Assembly: GCA_963921425.1 (NCBI GenBank)
Contig: OY992838.1
Coordinates: 15,500,001 to 15,564,000 of the forward strand
DNA: 64,000 nucleotides
Reading direction: 5' to 3'
Source of the DNA: Dryas octopetala
Lineage: Eukaryota; Streptophyta; Magnoliopsida; Rosales; Rosaceae
Positions 48,431 to 60,477 of the stretch are shown here, piece after piece. The notes below the pieces were generated by a model. It was not told the DNA's origin. It searched no databases and saw only the letters and a program-made list of their open reading frames with translations. Numbering within the stretch: the stretch's first letter is position 1; every line of letters starts with the position of its first letter. The translations under genes and the position numbers were made by a program.

Positions 48431-49760
48431 ATGGCTCCTAGAGGAAATGCTTGGGTGGTAGCTGAAGATGAAGCCCTAGTGATGACATATCTAGAGAGGT
48501 CTCCCAATGTTGTCTTGGTGCCCAAAATAGAGCCGTCGTGCTTTGGAAACAAATTTATCAAATTTTCAAGCGTAACATGCATGGGGGGTGAAACCATTCG
48601 TAAGGTTGGCGGTGTTAAAGCACGATTTAAAGATATTGTGCGTGATTGCAAAAAATTTTATGCTTGCCTATTGGAGGCCGAGTGAATGCGCGCAAGCGGT
48701 GCAAATGATGCCAATGTGGTAAGTTTTTATGTATTTATATATTTGTATGATTATTTTTTGTTTTATCAAATTATCAAGCATATTTATATATTTGTATGAT
48801 TATTATATGGTTTGTTTATAAATGAAGCATATTTATATAATGGTATTACTATTTTATTGTTTTTTTTATGTATCAAACATATTTATATATTTGTATGATT
48901 ATTTTTTGTTTTATTTATAAATATAGCATATTTATATAATGATATTATTATATTTTATTTTGTTTATCTATCAAGCATATTTATATATTTGTATGATTAT
49001 GGTTTTTGTTTTGTTTATAAATGTAGCAAATTTGCTATTTATTTAAGTCATGTTTGCATTTCCACAAGCAAATTTATATATTTTTATTTTTATTTTATTA
49101 TTGTAGTTTACGCAAGCACTTGAAGGCTTTTGAAACAAGATAGGATTCAAGTTTCCATGGGTGCACATTTGGGAACAAATAAAGGAAAGTGCAAAGTACG
49201 TTGCGGTTCATGCTCCTGTTCGGTTTAGTGATTTAGAGACCCCCGCCACCGACGATGCCGACACTCCCGCCGATGATGATCCCGAGGAGGTCGATCCAGT
49301 CATACCACTTGGCAAGGACGAAAACCCACCACCATTCCAACCAATAGGTTCCTCGCGGCTAAGGCCACCAGGGAGAAACCATGCAAAACGGGCCAAGGCA
49401 GCCGAGCTCGTCCAAACTCATATGGTTGAGGCAGTAGATCATTATAATGAAAATTCAAGGATTTTCATACAAACGAGACTTGACAGGGAGCATGCAATGA
49501 GTGAAAGAGACGCCGCAAAGGAAACAAGAGAAAGGGTGAGGATCGAGAGGCAGCTAGAATGGGAAAAACAAAATATTATGGGCCAAGACCTCTCCAAAAT
49601 GAATGATGGGCAACGGATGTATTGGGAGCAAAAGATGGCTGAAGTCATTGCAAAGAGGCAAATGTGTGCTAACCACAGTTCGGAGTGCACTCCATCTGGA
49701 TACTACCCGGATCTTTCCAACCTCAATCAGTCAAACCAGGGGTACCCGCTTAATAATTAG
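48431..49760 (+). pseudogene. Harbinger ORF1 (Myb-like), broken
   Basis: Exons 48431-48718 and 49107-49760. The start MAPRGNAWVVAEDEALVMTY is a Myb-like segment. The second exon contains VHIWEQIKESAKYVAVHAPV, the SSRLRPPGRNHAKRAK linker shared with the other element's ORF1, and a charged coiled-coil C-terminus. A TGA at 48682-48684 interrupts exon 1 just before its donor, and a TGA near 49132 interrupts the start of exon 2. The intron is again a tandem repeat. Confidence 0.82.
48776..49035 (+). repeat. Tandem repeat in the ORF1 intron, unit about 50 bp
   Basis: Five or so copies of a CATATTTATATATTTGTATG-type unit with starts near 48776, 48827, 48877, 48926 and 48976. Alternate units are more alike, so the true period may be about 100 bp. 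Confidence 0.75.
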
Positions 49761-49956
49761 AATGAGACCTTGCTCTTTAATTGTGTTTTTTATTTTGAAT
49801 GTTAATCTTGTTTTAAATTATGTTTGCTCTTTAATTGTATCCTTTAATTTGAATGTCAATCTTGTTTTAAGTCATGATTTGCTATTTATTCAAGTCATGT
49901 TTGCATTTCCAACCAACATTGGATTCTCACTTATTGTGGTACAACTCCTATAAATG

Positions 49957-50050
49957 CATGCATGCTCTACAGTAGACAAGACTGATGCATGCTTTACAGT
50001 AGATAAGACTGATGCATGCTCTACAGTAGATAAGACTGATGCATGCTATC
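49957..50050 (+). repeat. 27-bp direct repeats between ORF1 and the transposase
   Basis: Three to four copies of GATGCATGCTCTACAGTAGATAAGACT-like units, about 190 bases before the transposase start, in the same place as the 33-bp repeats of the other Harbinger element. Confidence 0.85.
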
Positions 50051-50236
50051 ATTACTGCAGATGAAAACAACTACTCAATCAAAGTGCATGAAATGACTAC
50101 ACCATCATAAAGCAAATGAATGTGGACCATTCATTCCTTATCTCAATTGCATGTGGTTTCAATATAAATACCACTATATTTACCATGTTACACTCAATCT
50201 TATTTCAGGATCATTTCTCATTCCATAAACACTAAA

Positions 50237-51590
50237 ATGAATCCTTTGTATGTGTATTCATCCTTCTCCTCGTCTTCGGACTCTGATGTTGAATGAGATA
50301 GGGAAGAGGATGGAAGGGAGATGGTGGGTCAGTTGATTGTGTCAATGGGTCATACCGTCGTCGCCGGTACACCAAGGCATGGCGGTACTTCTTCAAGTCG
50401 CCAGTACACACACCGGAATCGAGAAGCCGCCCACGAACGTCTCATGGACAACTACTTCATCCCCTCGCCAATCGAGGACACCGTGACTTTCCGCAGGCGA
50501 TACCCCATGCACCAACCGCTATTCAATAGAACGAAGCGGTTTGCCTCCAGGATGAGTATTTCCTTCCAAAAGTTGACGCCATTGGACGCCATCGGTAGAG
50601 TGGGTTGCACACCTTACCAAAAGGTGACTGCGGCACTGCGGGTGATGGCATATGGCATTCCATATGATTTGGTCTCAGAGTCAATGACCATTAGCCAAAC
50701 CACCATACGACAGTCATTCTTGAAGTTCGTGAGAGCCATCACTGACGTCTTCGGACCAGAGTATCTCCGGAGGCCTACCCAGTCCGATTTGAGAAAACTT
50801 TGCGAAAGGGGAGCCGTAGAGGATTTCCATGTATAATTGGTAGCTTGGATTGCATGCATTGGGTATGGCAAAATTGCCCAATGGCCGAGCAAGCTGTTTA
50901 CCGTGGGCATTATCATGTCCCAACAGTTATCCTTAAAGCCGTTGCCCGGTACGACACGTGGATATGACATGCAAATTTTGGTATACCTGGGTCGAATAAT
51001 GATATCAATGTGCTGGACTGTTCTCATCTCTTTGATGATATGATTTCCGGCCGGAACCACAGGGTGAAATTCACTGTGAATGGGATCGACTACACCATTT
51101 CATACTTTCTTGCAGATGGGATCTACCCTCAATGGTCAACTCTTATCACTACATTGCACAGTCCCGTTCTTCCCCACCATAAGTTACCGCTCGACAGGAG
51201 GGATACAAGAAGAATGTGGAGAGGGCGTTCGAAATTTTAAAAGCCCGGTGGCAGATTATAAAACGACCTGCTCGTTATTGGCGTCCGATTGAGCTTGGGT
51301 ATATCATGAAGGCGTGCATAATATTGCACAATATGATCGTGGAGGATGAGCGCCCTGAGGATGACTGTAGGGATGACCCAATAGACCCAGAAGCGAGCAC
51401 TAGAAGGGCTGAAGCTGAATACGAAGGTGTAGAACCATGTCCGACCGGTGCCGCTCCATCATCATTACCTGAGATGAATATTCGTCGGAATTTGCTTAGG
51501 GACCAAAATGTCAATGAATCCCTAAAAACCAATTTGATTGAGCACACCCGGATCCGAGAGGGGAACCCACCACTTGCCCCAACCCATTGA
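50237..51590 (+). pseudogene. Harbinger transposase, broken
   Basis: It begins MNPLYVYSSFSSSSDSDVE and covers the whole DDE_4 domain: GSLDCMHWVWQNCP, GSNNDINVLDCSHLF and NVERAFEILKARWQII, with IILHNMIVEDE near the end and a stop at 51588-51590. Lesions: TGA near 50294, a frame change close to 50830, TGA near 50966 where tryptophan is expected, and another frame change near 51190-51215. It cannot make a full transposase. The ends of this element could still be recognised by a related active one. Confidence 0.88.
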
Positions 51591-52030
51591 ATCATTGTGT
51601 TGTTTTTTCTTTGAATCATTGTGTTGTTTTTTCTTTAAATTATCGTGTTGTTTTTGTTTTTTTTTTTAGTCATTGTGTTGTTCTTGTTTTTTCTTTAAAT
51701 CATCGTGTTGTTCTTATTTTTTATGGTTGTTGAAGTCCCGATGTTGTAAGATTATGTTATCTAATTTATGAAATTTTCTTATTTTAAATATATTCAATAT
51801 TGCCCTTATTTTAAAGATTCATTAAAATAAGACCAATAGAATAATTTTTATTATACTTTAAATTTTAAATTATAAATTAAACATCACTTAATCAATATTA
51901 GCATATTTTAAATATGTATAAAATACTGTGACCTAAAATAGGTCACAGCACTATTTGTGACCCAAAATGGGTTTTGAGTCACAAAAAATGGGCTTACCAT
52001 AGTGGAAGGCCTTACCGTACTTAAAAGTAA

Positions 52031-52132
52031 TTTTTTTTTTTTTTTTTTTTGGAGAGGGGGATCGAACTTAGATACATTTTAAATTTGTAAATAATTTGAC
52101 AGTCCTTCTAATTAAGCTATCCAACAACTACA
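52031..52132 (-). mobile_element. Short tRNA-derived SINE candidate
   Basis: On the minus strand: TTGGATAGCTTAATTAGAAG (A-box-like), then AAGTTCGATCCCC (B-box-like), then CTCTCC and a run of about 20 A. Flanks share ACTTAAAA (52019-52026 and 52133-52140), consistent with target-primed insertion. Only about 100 bp, so it may be a truncated copy. It lies 20 bases outside the Harbinger right end. Confidence 0.5.
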
Positions 52133-52216
52133 ACTTAAAAACAAATTTCTAATAAATAATTAAAGTAAGCAATACACACCAAATTGGCCTTACATAATCC
52201 CAATTAATGAATTTAA

Positions 52217-52658
52217 TTAAGAAGGGTGAACCTGGTTAGCTGAAATTCCCTTCCAAGCTAGTTTCATGGAAGCAGTGGCTGAGTTGAGTGTAGCCTCAAT
52301 ATACCTCTTGGAAGCCACAGAGGCTGCGTTTTCCATCAACTTTCCCATCTTCCTTGCACTCTCAGCAGTCTTAACCAAGCTGTCCACTTCAGCTCTCGAC
52401 ATGTTCTCCATTTCCTCTTCAAAGTGTCTAAACTCATCCATGGCACTCTCCATCACCGAGTCCAAGTAGTCCTCAGCTTCTTGCATGGAAGCCTCAGCCT
52501 CTTCCACTTGTTGCTGCTGCTGGAGTTCCACTGCAGCCCATGACTTGTAGGCTTCGATCTCGAACAGCTTCATCAGCTCTAATGATCAAGGGGTCGAAGC
52601 TTTTGTCTTGCAAGGCTTGGTTTGAGAGGAAGCTCAATTGGGTGATGAGATCTTCCAT
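52217..52658 (-). CDS. Small coiled-coil plant protein, uncharacterised, with an apparent frameshift
   Basis: The main open frame (118 codons from 52573) reads MKLFEIEAYKSWAAVELQQQ, then an alpha-helical, Glu/Met/Ala-rich body (EAEDYLDSVMESAMDEFRHF; KRYIEATLNSATASMKLAWK) ending KGISANQVHPS. Upstream, an ATG at 52658 opens a second frame (MEDLITQLSFLSNQALQDKS) that runs into the first only with a one-base shift near 52580 (DPLII then ELMKLF). Together they would make about 146 aa, and I recall uncharacterised plant proteins with this continuous order. So the gene is either recently broken, carries a sequencing or assembly error, or starts at 52573. A (GTT)n tract lies in the presumed 5' leader (52659-52686). 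Function unknown; no membrane segment or targeting signal seen. Confidence 0.65.
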
Positions 52659-52769
52659 GTTGTTGTTGTTGTTGTTGTTGTTGTTGTGGGCTTGATAGAA
52701 TATTGGAGATCTGTGTAAGCCGTATGCTTGTTAGTGTATGTAGAAGAAAAAGTGGGTATTGGGTAAGAT

Positions 52770-52857
52770 GAGAATCATAAAATGGAGGGCTACTTTAGGG
52801 CTACTTTAGAATCATAAAATGGAGGGCTACTTTAGGGCTACTTTAGAATCATAAAAT
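52770..52857. repeat. 37-bp tandem repeat upstream of the coiled-coil gene
   Basis: About 2.4 copies of a unit with AGAATCATAAAATGGAGGGC and a doubled GGGCTACTTTA. It lies about 110 bases upstream of the presumed start, so possibly in the promoter. Confidence 0.85.
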
Positions 52858-53939
52858 GTCATGGACGGATCATGGACCCATAGGTATAGAATTTTGTCAT
52901 AAGGTCAAGTGAGACAAGCATTGGCAATTGGTGGACAAAGATGCAACCACTTATAAAATGGTTTTTTCTTTTCGATTAATCAATTAATTCATAACCTGCT
53001 CCGACAGAAAGAGACTCTGTGCAATTCACTAGACCAACTAGTCATTGGCCTTATAAAATGGTTATTATACTTGATTTTTCCTATTGTGAGAAAACCAAAT
53101 ACACCAACAGGCCATTTCTCTTTATAACAGTAGTAGATACTTAGAGTCTTCAAATTTATTCACAAAATGATGTGTCAAAATATAAAGTGAAACTCTCATT
53201 TAGGTCCTTTAATTAACAATTTATTGCCTAAGTCTTATGACTTTTAAAATTCTAACTAAAGTTCAATATTATTGTAACTATTCCATATTACATAATATTG
53301 GTCTATTAGTTTCAATTTTTTCACACATACAAGGTGCCGAGTCATTGGCGGTCATTTTCGAGTGTTCGGCAGTGCTTTTTTACTTCTTCTTAAGCCTTGG
53401 TTTGTCGGCTTTATATTAAGTTTTAACTCTAAGATTTTGAGATTCTATACCCTAAGAATGTATAAGGTGAATCTGTACCCTATGCCCTTAAAAAATAAAA
53501 AAATAATGAGATATTTCTTTGACAAGGCAATGGTCAAAAGAGCTTTATTTGAAAAAAAAAAAAGTTATAAGGTTTTTTTTTTAAATAAGAAATGTTAGAA
53601 GGATTAAACTCTAATTTTCCCAAATATTAAATTAGCATAACCCTTTAAGGCTAATTCAAATGATGAGGGGTGAGTGGCAAAAGAGCTAAGATTAGAATTT
53701 ATGAGTTTGTCTCGTCCAAAATATTAAAAAAATACATGTTGATATCTTATTATATATGTTAATTAATAAAACATTGCCATAGATAATTCCATAATTTACA
53801 AATTTTGTTGGTTTTTCGAAAATGATTTTTTAATTTTAAAATTAATGTGGGTATCGATACCCACCCAATTAATGCTCATTGTACCCCCTTTCAAATTTTC
53901 TAAATTGAAAGCAAAAAACTATAACACAGACCCCCTTCG

Positions 53940-54019
<80 letters not shown>

Positions 54020-54364
54020 ATTGCCGATGCTGGCATTGAGGGGGATGAGAAAGGGTGGAGTAGCCAGGTTGGGTATGGAATATTTTTAAGTTCGCACACC
54101 CAAATGCTAGACACCACTTTGAGACTTTTTCAATGTCGAAATGCAATTTAACGTTCTGTTTTTTTCGTCCAAAAAAAAAAAAAAGAATGTCAAAGTCAAA
54201 AGTCAAAAGACATCCCAAACTTCAAGGATGGCATTGTAATCAACCAAAATAATAGTAATAATCTCAGCCCTTGCTCAAGGTCTCACGTAATCTGATTGCC
54301 CAACAATATCAATGGGACTTCTGTAAAGCTGCCATACACATCAAATGGCTCGGTTGCAATTCAT
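52858..54364. other. Intergenic spacer with a long (GA)n tract
   Basis: No gene recognised. A (GA)n microsatellite of about 70 bp is at 53944-54014. Poly(A) and poly(T) tracts lie near 53550-53580 and 54171-54184. Confidence 0.6.
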
Positions 54365-54367
54365 TAA

Positions 54368-54648
54368 GAGCATCTCCAATCATTTTACTATATTTTCCTC
54401 AAATTTTGAGGATAAATTTGAGAAGGATTCTCCAATTCTAAAATTGAAATTTTTCCTAAATCTTTTTTTTGTTTGGATTTATAGTCTAAAATCAAATTGT
54501 TGAAGGTTTGAGGATAATTTAAAGAGCCTCGTTCATTCAACTTGATTAAAAAACTTAAATTATGAGATATTTTAATAGAAGGTTGGAGCTGTGTTTTATG
54601 TCAATTTCCCCCAAATTAGAGAAAGGTTTAGGTAAGCTGGAGATGCTC
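54368..54648. mobile_element. Tourist-type MITE
   Basis: 281 bp, target duplication TAA (54365-54367, 54649-54651), inverted ends GAGCATCTCCA. This is a well-known PIF/Harbinger-derived MITE terminus in plants. Interior non-coding. Confidence 0.85.
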
Positions 54649-54892
54649 TAAAAAGTTGGTTGACAATTACAAATTTTCAGAAAGCAATATGAGTTCGACA
54701 GCACCAAAATGAATGCATTGCAATTGCGCAATTAGTTCACCTAAGTATCTATGTTTTTCCTTTCTCAATTCTCTTTCAACAAAAACAAGAAAACTACTTG
54801 TCTGTCTAATCATAGTTTACACTACATGGTATTAAAACTTTTCTTTCTCAGTTTTCATTTTTCATCTACAAAGATAATTCGAGTAGCATAAT

Positions 54893-57800
54893 CTAAATGA
54901 GCTTCTTCTTTTGGAAAAATGTCTTCAAGTGCCATAACTGAAGTGTTGAAACTATGATGCAGACACCCAAGGACATCATACTAAACCACGCCACCCGGGC
55001 ATTAGTTCTTTCGCTCACATCCCTCATCTCTGCTTCTCTGAGTACATGCAACACAGAACAAGGAATGGATTACAACAGAAATAAAGTACAGGAATGTTGA
55101 ATGCATTCCTATTAGGTACGTAAATGTTACCTGCCCTTGAGATAGAGTAGATTCTCATGGATGGCCTCCACTGCTCCTTCAAGTTTCCGCAACTCTAGCT
55201 CAAGACCCTACGTGGCCAGTGTTAGGTCAATCAATCAGAAACAGAAAAACACTTGAGTCTCATGCATGCCTATGTTGGCTAATTCAGTATCCAAAACACT
55301 TGACTCTGTTATAATTTCGTCAGGTTGGTAATAGTTCCAAGTGAAGTTGCAAGAACTCGGCAGAGGCCCAAGCCATGTTGCATGATAAGAATAAGCATCT
55401 GTGTTGGCTATTTCAAAAACATGTATTCCTATAACATCAAAAACATGTTTATCACTTAGAATGTAGGACCTAAGCATCTAAGTTTGCTCACGATTCCTAT
55501 AAACTTAAGTCCAAAGATTGGACTTAGATGCCTAGGTTTATGCATTCTGTGATTAAACATGTATTTGATGTTATATGAATACATATTTTTGGAATCGGAT
55601 TCATGCACATGAGTTTTCTGTGAAAAATTGTGCGGCCAATTTTTCTGCATATATAGGTCAAACGATCGAGCCCATAGCCCAATCAGTTGTCCATATTATC
55701 TAGAATTTTCTTTCAAATGTTTTCTTCTCTCATTCAAATGGTTTTTCACAGAGTTTTCTTGGTAGTTCCTTCAAGACTGTTGCGTCAAGTTTTGGATAGT
55801 CGATTTCAATGTATTTTTGCACCCATACTTCTAAACATATTTGGACTTTTAAAAGGTATATAAACTTACTTTAGGGTCTTTTTCAGCTTTTATTTTCTTT
55901 AAGTTTTCATCTTGGGTTTGCTTCCTTTCATTAGGAGCAAACTGCTGAGTTAATTTTGAATGTACATGTTTAATTGATGTGCTATTAATTGGTTTAGCAT
56001 TTCCTAAGGTCAAAGGTGTTATACAAAGTTCTGTGCTTATAAATTAATTTCCATTGTTTCTGCTAATTTTACAAATATTGCAACAGATATTTCCATAAAT
56101 ATGAACTACCAATATTTCCACCAATACTAACATTTTGTATTCTTGCTCTAGGCTACCATATCCTTTGTTTTATTCTTTCATTGTGAGAGCATTAGAGCTT
56201 GTGCCTTGGAGATCAAGGACAATTTCATGAAGAAGCTTGCGCCAGTGAAGGTGTCCAAGAAGACAAGCATGGAAGGTGAGAACTCTTGAAGAAGCTGTAG
56301 AAAGATCAGAACAAGCATTGGTGAAAGATAAGAGCGAGTGTGCTATATAAGACCTATTGAACCTTAGGGGAGTCGATGTTAGAACTAACGTAGGTAGAAG
56401 TAGCTTAAAAGCCATAGGAAGGTTACAATTTTGGGTCGATCATGGATTTAAGCTATAGCAGAGATGACATATAGCTTTTCACGAATAAGCACAATAAGGT
56501 GTATAAATAGAACTAGATCACTGTGCTTGTACAAGTGTCAAGTCTTGTATGGTTGTTATTCTTAGTAAATTTTTGCATTTTCTAGACTAGGTCTCGTAGT
56601 TTTCCCATTTGGATTGTCCATTTAAAAATTCCTTGAGCACGTTACTTTATTGCTAAGTGATTGACAGTGTGAAGTAAGCAATTTAAGTTTTAGGTGTATA
56701 TGTTTCTAATATATATATATATATATATATAGGCTCAGATTGCTTAATTCAAGACTTTAAGTTGGATTTTGATTGATATATTATTAGGTTGATTTGGTTG
56801 TGTTTGCAGTGTTAATCATAAAGTTTTGAAAAGCCCATCACCCCTTCTAGGCTAGTTATAGAATTGTAAAATACCACAAACAGTGAAGTTTCAAGCAGAT
56901 ATATGTGGACAGGGGTACAAAGAAATAAGAGCACAATTAAGGCTGATGATGCGAAACAAAATTTAAAAGTAGGGCATGCTGGAAACATTAGTTGCATGAC
57001 AATGGTATAACAATAACTATATGAACACACCAACTAGCCCAGCTAATGGTCCCTAGCCTCTAGGTATATCTTGCCCTTAAGCAACCAACCGTACAAGTAT
57101 TGAGTCTATACAATAGTAACCTTTTAAATATGTACATGTGCATCAGCATTCATGTGAAAGTCAGTGTGTAATGTGAAATTTATCCTTTCTTCCAACCTTC
57201 AACCTATCAACGAAATTACGCCAATTTCGATAGTTTTGGTAAACTTTCGGTGTATCAAGAAAAAAATCTATTAACTTCAGTCGATTTCTACTGATATTTG
57301 GGTAGAAATTTCAGTAATTGGAACAGAAATATCAACTGAAATTTTTCTTTATTATTTCTTGGTTTACCATCTCAAGTACTTGTTCGAACTTTAAAGCTAC
57401 AAAAGCAGCTTATATATTTCCACTTTTGGTGCTACAAGCATCTAGTCTTTATTGTTTAAACATCAAAGCCTAACCATTTCAGTGCTAAAATGGGGTAGAC
57501 TTTAATGTTTAAACAAATAAAGACTAAAGGCTTCTATCCCGAAAGTGGAAATATATCAGCTGAGATGCTGGGCTAGAAAGAAACAAATAATAGAGCAGCC
57601 GATATTTGTTCCAATTACCAAAATTTCAGTAGAAATTGACTGAAACAAGTACATCGAAATTTTACTGAAACTACCAAAATTTTTAAAATTTTATGATATT
57701 TCAGTGACATGGTAGAAAGTTACACCTTTTCCCTTATTAAATGTTGATACCATGATTTGGCTGAAATTTCAGCAATTTCGCCGAAAATTTCATCCTTACT

Positions 57801-60119
57801 AGGTTCATAATATGCTTATAACAGTTAAATATAAAATGTTTATTACTTATTATGTTTTAGTTCATTGTATTATGTCTTTATTTTGCACATTGCATTCAAG
57901 ATTTGAAATGTGGCAGCAGCATGCTCGACGCCCATTGTTTTTACCTTACATGTCATATTCCATCACAGATATACTATTTTATAAGTTTACATGGTTAATT
58001 GATGCATTATTGCTTGCTTTGAGGTTTTTAAAAGTTCCATTCAAAATTCCAATATTTTAAAGCAAACTTCCGTCATTTTTTATTTTCCACCAATATCAAT
58101 ATTTTTTACTGATATTTTCATAAATCTAGACTACCTATCTATATCAGTATATTTATCATTGGTCGTAACTAATACATACAACATTATCACAAAGAAAAAC
58201 TTCTGATGTTAATAAAATGGTGTTCGCACTTCTGAGAACATGATCAGTAAAATGTGCATTTACTCAATCTTACCAATACTCATTTAAAAAAATTTCAAAT
58301 TATGGTTAAAACATAAAAAAGAATATGTCATTCCTCTTTCTCATCAAAACTTGGAAGGTATACTGATTGGTTAAAGTACTTATATAAGACTTCAACAAAG
58401 CGTATATTTGACTCAGGCACCACATCAACCCCCATTACTCTAAATTTAGAGTGAAGGCACCGCACTTAATAAGTCAATATAGTGGGCAGAAAGTGAATTT
58501 TCAGTTACATGTATCTACAGCTTTTCAATTTAGAAATTCATTTCTATGACCATTTGAAACACCAGATCTCAATAACCTTTCAAAACAATGCTCAGTTCAC
58601 TCTTAATTTCCTTTATTGGGATAAATAAATGTCATCATTAAAAAATAAAAATAAAACAAAAAATGAATGAAAAAACATCATATACATACGTGCATACATG
58701 CACACATGCATATACAGATATATCATATAATATAAGCATATTGTATAGTTATCCCAGTGCTTACCTCAATCTTCTCTTTTCTTGCCACTGACTCCCAATC
58801 CTTAGCTGCAATTCCAGTTTTCCAGTCAAGGTTCACACTTATCCCACCACCACCAGGATTATTACCATCAACCCAGAAACATGCCAGGTAGTTTCCAGCC
58901 TCATGAGTTGTGAAGGCAAACTGACCATGTGTTGCATTCTCCCTGCTATGAAGATTGTTCCCATAAGGCGATGTCACCTAAAGAAGAACAAGAACTTCTA
59001 TTAAAACAAGAAAGCTACCCAATCTACGACGAAACATAATTATACAAGTTAAAAGGGTAGAGAACTTGTCAATGTAATTACTTTAACTTTCAAAAAAAAG
59101 AAGAAGCATAATTATACAAGTCGAACGGTAGAGAACCTGTCAATGTAATTAATTTTTCCTTAAAACTTCATTTGCTCATTATCAATAAGTGAAACAGCCC
59201 AACTAAGTTGATTACAGCAGGAACTTTGCCCACAAAGTCACTTAAATCCCTCCTCAAACATCAAGTAAATACAGGTTTGATGCCCCTATAGGACTTGACG
59301 TTCTAGCAATGATGTATCTTATTCAAGTTTACTAAACTTTGGATTCTAGAGAAAGACAATAAAGAAATGTAACATAAAAAATTTCGTTAGCTACACACAA
59401 CACAAATCTGAACACCAATGAACCACAACCATTTAGCCTCTATCCCCAATATAGAAAAGAGAATCCCTTCGATTTACTAGCAACCACTAAGATGTCCAAC
59501 GGTCTTATTGTTGATAAAAAATTTAGTTATAGTTTTGAGTAATTCCCAATGTGGCACTAACTCATAACCCAACTAAGGGTGTCTGAGTAAATTTAGTTGC
59601 AGATCTAAGCAACTGCACTGACAGTTGACACAACCTGTATTTGTTCTAAACCTAGAACAGCATCAAGTAGTACCCAAAAACAACATCAAGTAGAACCCAA
59701 GATCCCCTGTTACATTTTAGATTTTTTTTTCTTAATTAAGCATGGAAAGAATATCCAATCAACTAAATATTGGGTTTTTTTTTTTTTTTGGGTAATATAC
59801 ATATCTATATAATTGCGATCAAAATGGAAATCAAAAACCCATATGGCACAGTTGCTTAGAATTTGAAGGGGGATAATGGGCATGGATAAAAAAGGAAATT
59901 CGAGCAAACCTTGGCGGAGATGGTGGGGACGAGTGAGTGATCGTCAGAAATGACGACGTAATCGGCCAAAACGACGACGTTGTTCTGGATTTCCTCGGAG
60001 ACGCACTTGGTGCCAGAGGCCGGTAGGGTCAGCCAAATTGCTTGACCCGTCCGTAGCAGCAGGCATAGGGTTAAGAAGATGGACACCGCACTCGCACTCG
60101 CACTTGCACTCTTCATCAT
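54893..60119 (-). CDS. p24 family cargo receptor, delta subclass, four exons, 214 aa
   Basis: Transmembrane emp24-domain protein that cycles between ER and Golgi and helps sort GPI-anchored proteins in COPI/COPII vesicles. Exons (minus strand): 60119-59910, 58977-58765, 55207-55131 and 55037-54893, all joining in phase with GT/AG sites. It has a signal peptide ([17 protein letters not shown]), then the GOLD domain ([18 protein letters not shown] ... [11 protein letters not shown]) with its two conserved cysteines. A coiled coil ([20 protein letters not shown]) follows, then one membrane helix ([11 protein letters not shown]), and the cytosolic tail with FF and KKKLI, the dilysine COPI signal typical of plant p24-delta. 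A second ATG follows immediately (60116). Introns are 932, 3557 and 93 bp. The leader is CT-rich. Apparently intact; closest in type to Arabidopsis p24delta7-11. Confidence 0.95.
57180..57730. repeat. Fold-back (MITE-like) repeat in the large p24 intron
   Basis: Imperfect inverted arms. TATATTTCCACTTTTGG/AGTCTTTATTGTTTAAAC near 57410-57465 pairs with GTTTAAACAAATAAAGACT/CCGAAAGTGGAAATATA near 57505-57556. The outer arms with AGTAATTGGAACA/TGTTCCAATTAC and TTTCAGT blocks extend to about 57180 and 57730. No target duplication was established. A loosely similar ATTTCAGYRATTTCG motif recurs at 57750-57795. Confidence 0.65.
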
Positions 60120-60477
60120 AGCTCCTTTCAATGATTTACTCCCTCTCTCTGTCTCTCTCTCTCTCAGTCTGTCTGTTTGCATAACACCTCGGATCTGTGT
60201 CTTGAGGTTGCTTGTTTGGTTTGGCCAAAAAATAAAAAAGTTGCTTGTTTGCTCTTTAAGAAATTCTTTTTTTGAATTTTTTTTCAATTTAGTCCATGAA
60301 CTTTAACCTAGGGCTGGCAAAATTAACTGATTAATCGAAACCGACCACAAAAATGACAATAAAAAAAAAAAACCGAAGTGGCGATTCTTCTACCAAATCG
60401 ACCACGCGATTCACGACAGTAGTTTGGAAACCTCCAAACCGTTAATAAATTGACTCAGACTGATATATATATAGAGG
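60120..60477. other. p24 promoter/leader and start of repeat cluster
   Basis: 60120-60176 is a CT-rich stretch upstream of the p24 start codon, likely 5' leader. From about 60306 a CTAGGGCTGGCAAAATTAAC sequence with repeated CCGAC/AAACCG blocks resembles a hAT-type end, without a partner. A TA run at 60462-60471 precedes the next element. Confidence 0.45.

Larger units (their letters stand above)
47722..52011 (+). mobile_element. Second PIF/Harbinger element, decayed
   Basis: A 4290-bp element with target duplication TTA (47719-47721, 52012-52014). Inverted ends: GGCCTTCCACTATGCC at the left, GGCCTTCCACTATGGTAAGC at the right in complement. Subterminal TGTGACCCAAAA/TTTTGGGTCACA motifs are repeated in both orientations. 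It has the same two-gene order as the element at 22979 but different ends (GTGACCC instead of GAGAGTGAG repeats), so it belongs to another subfamily. Both genes are broken. Non-coding parts: 47722-48430 (TIR and leader), 49761-50236 and 51591-52011. Confidence 0.92.
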
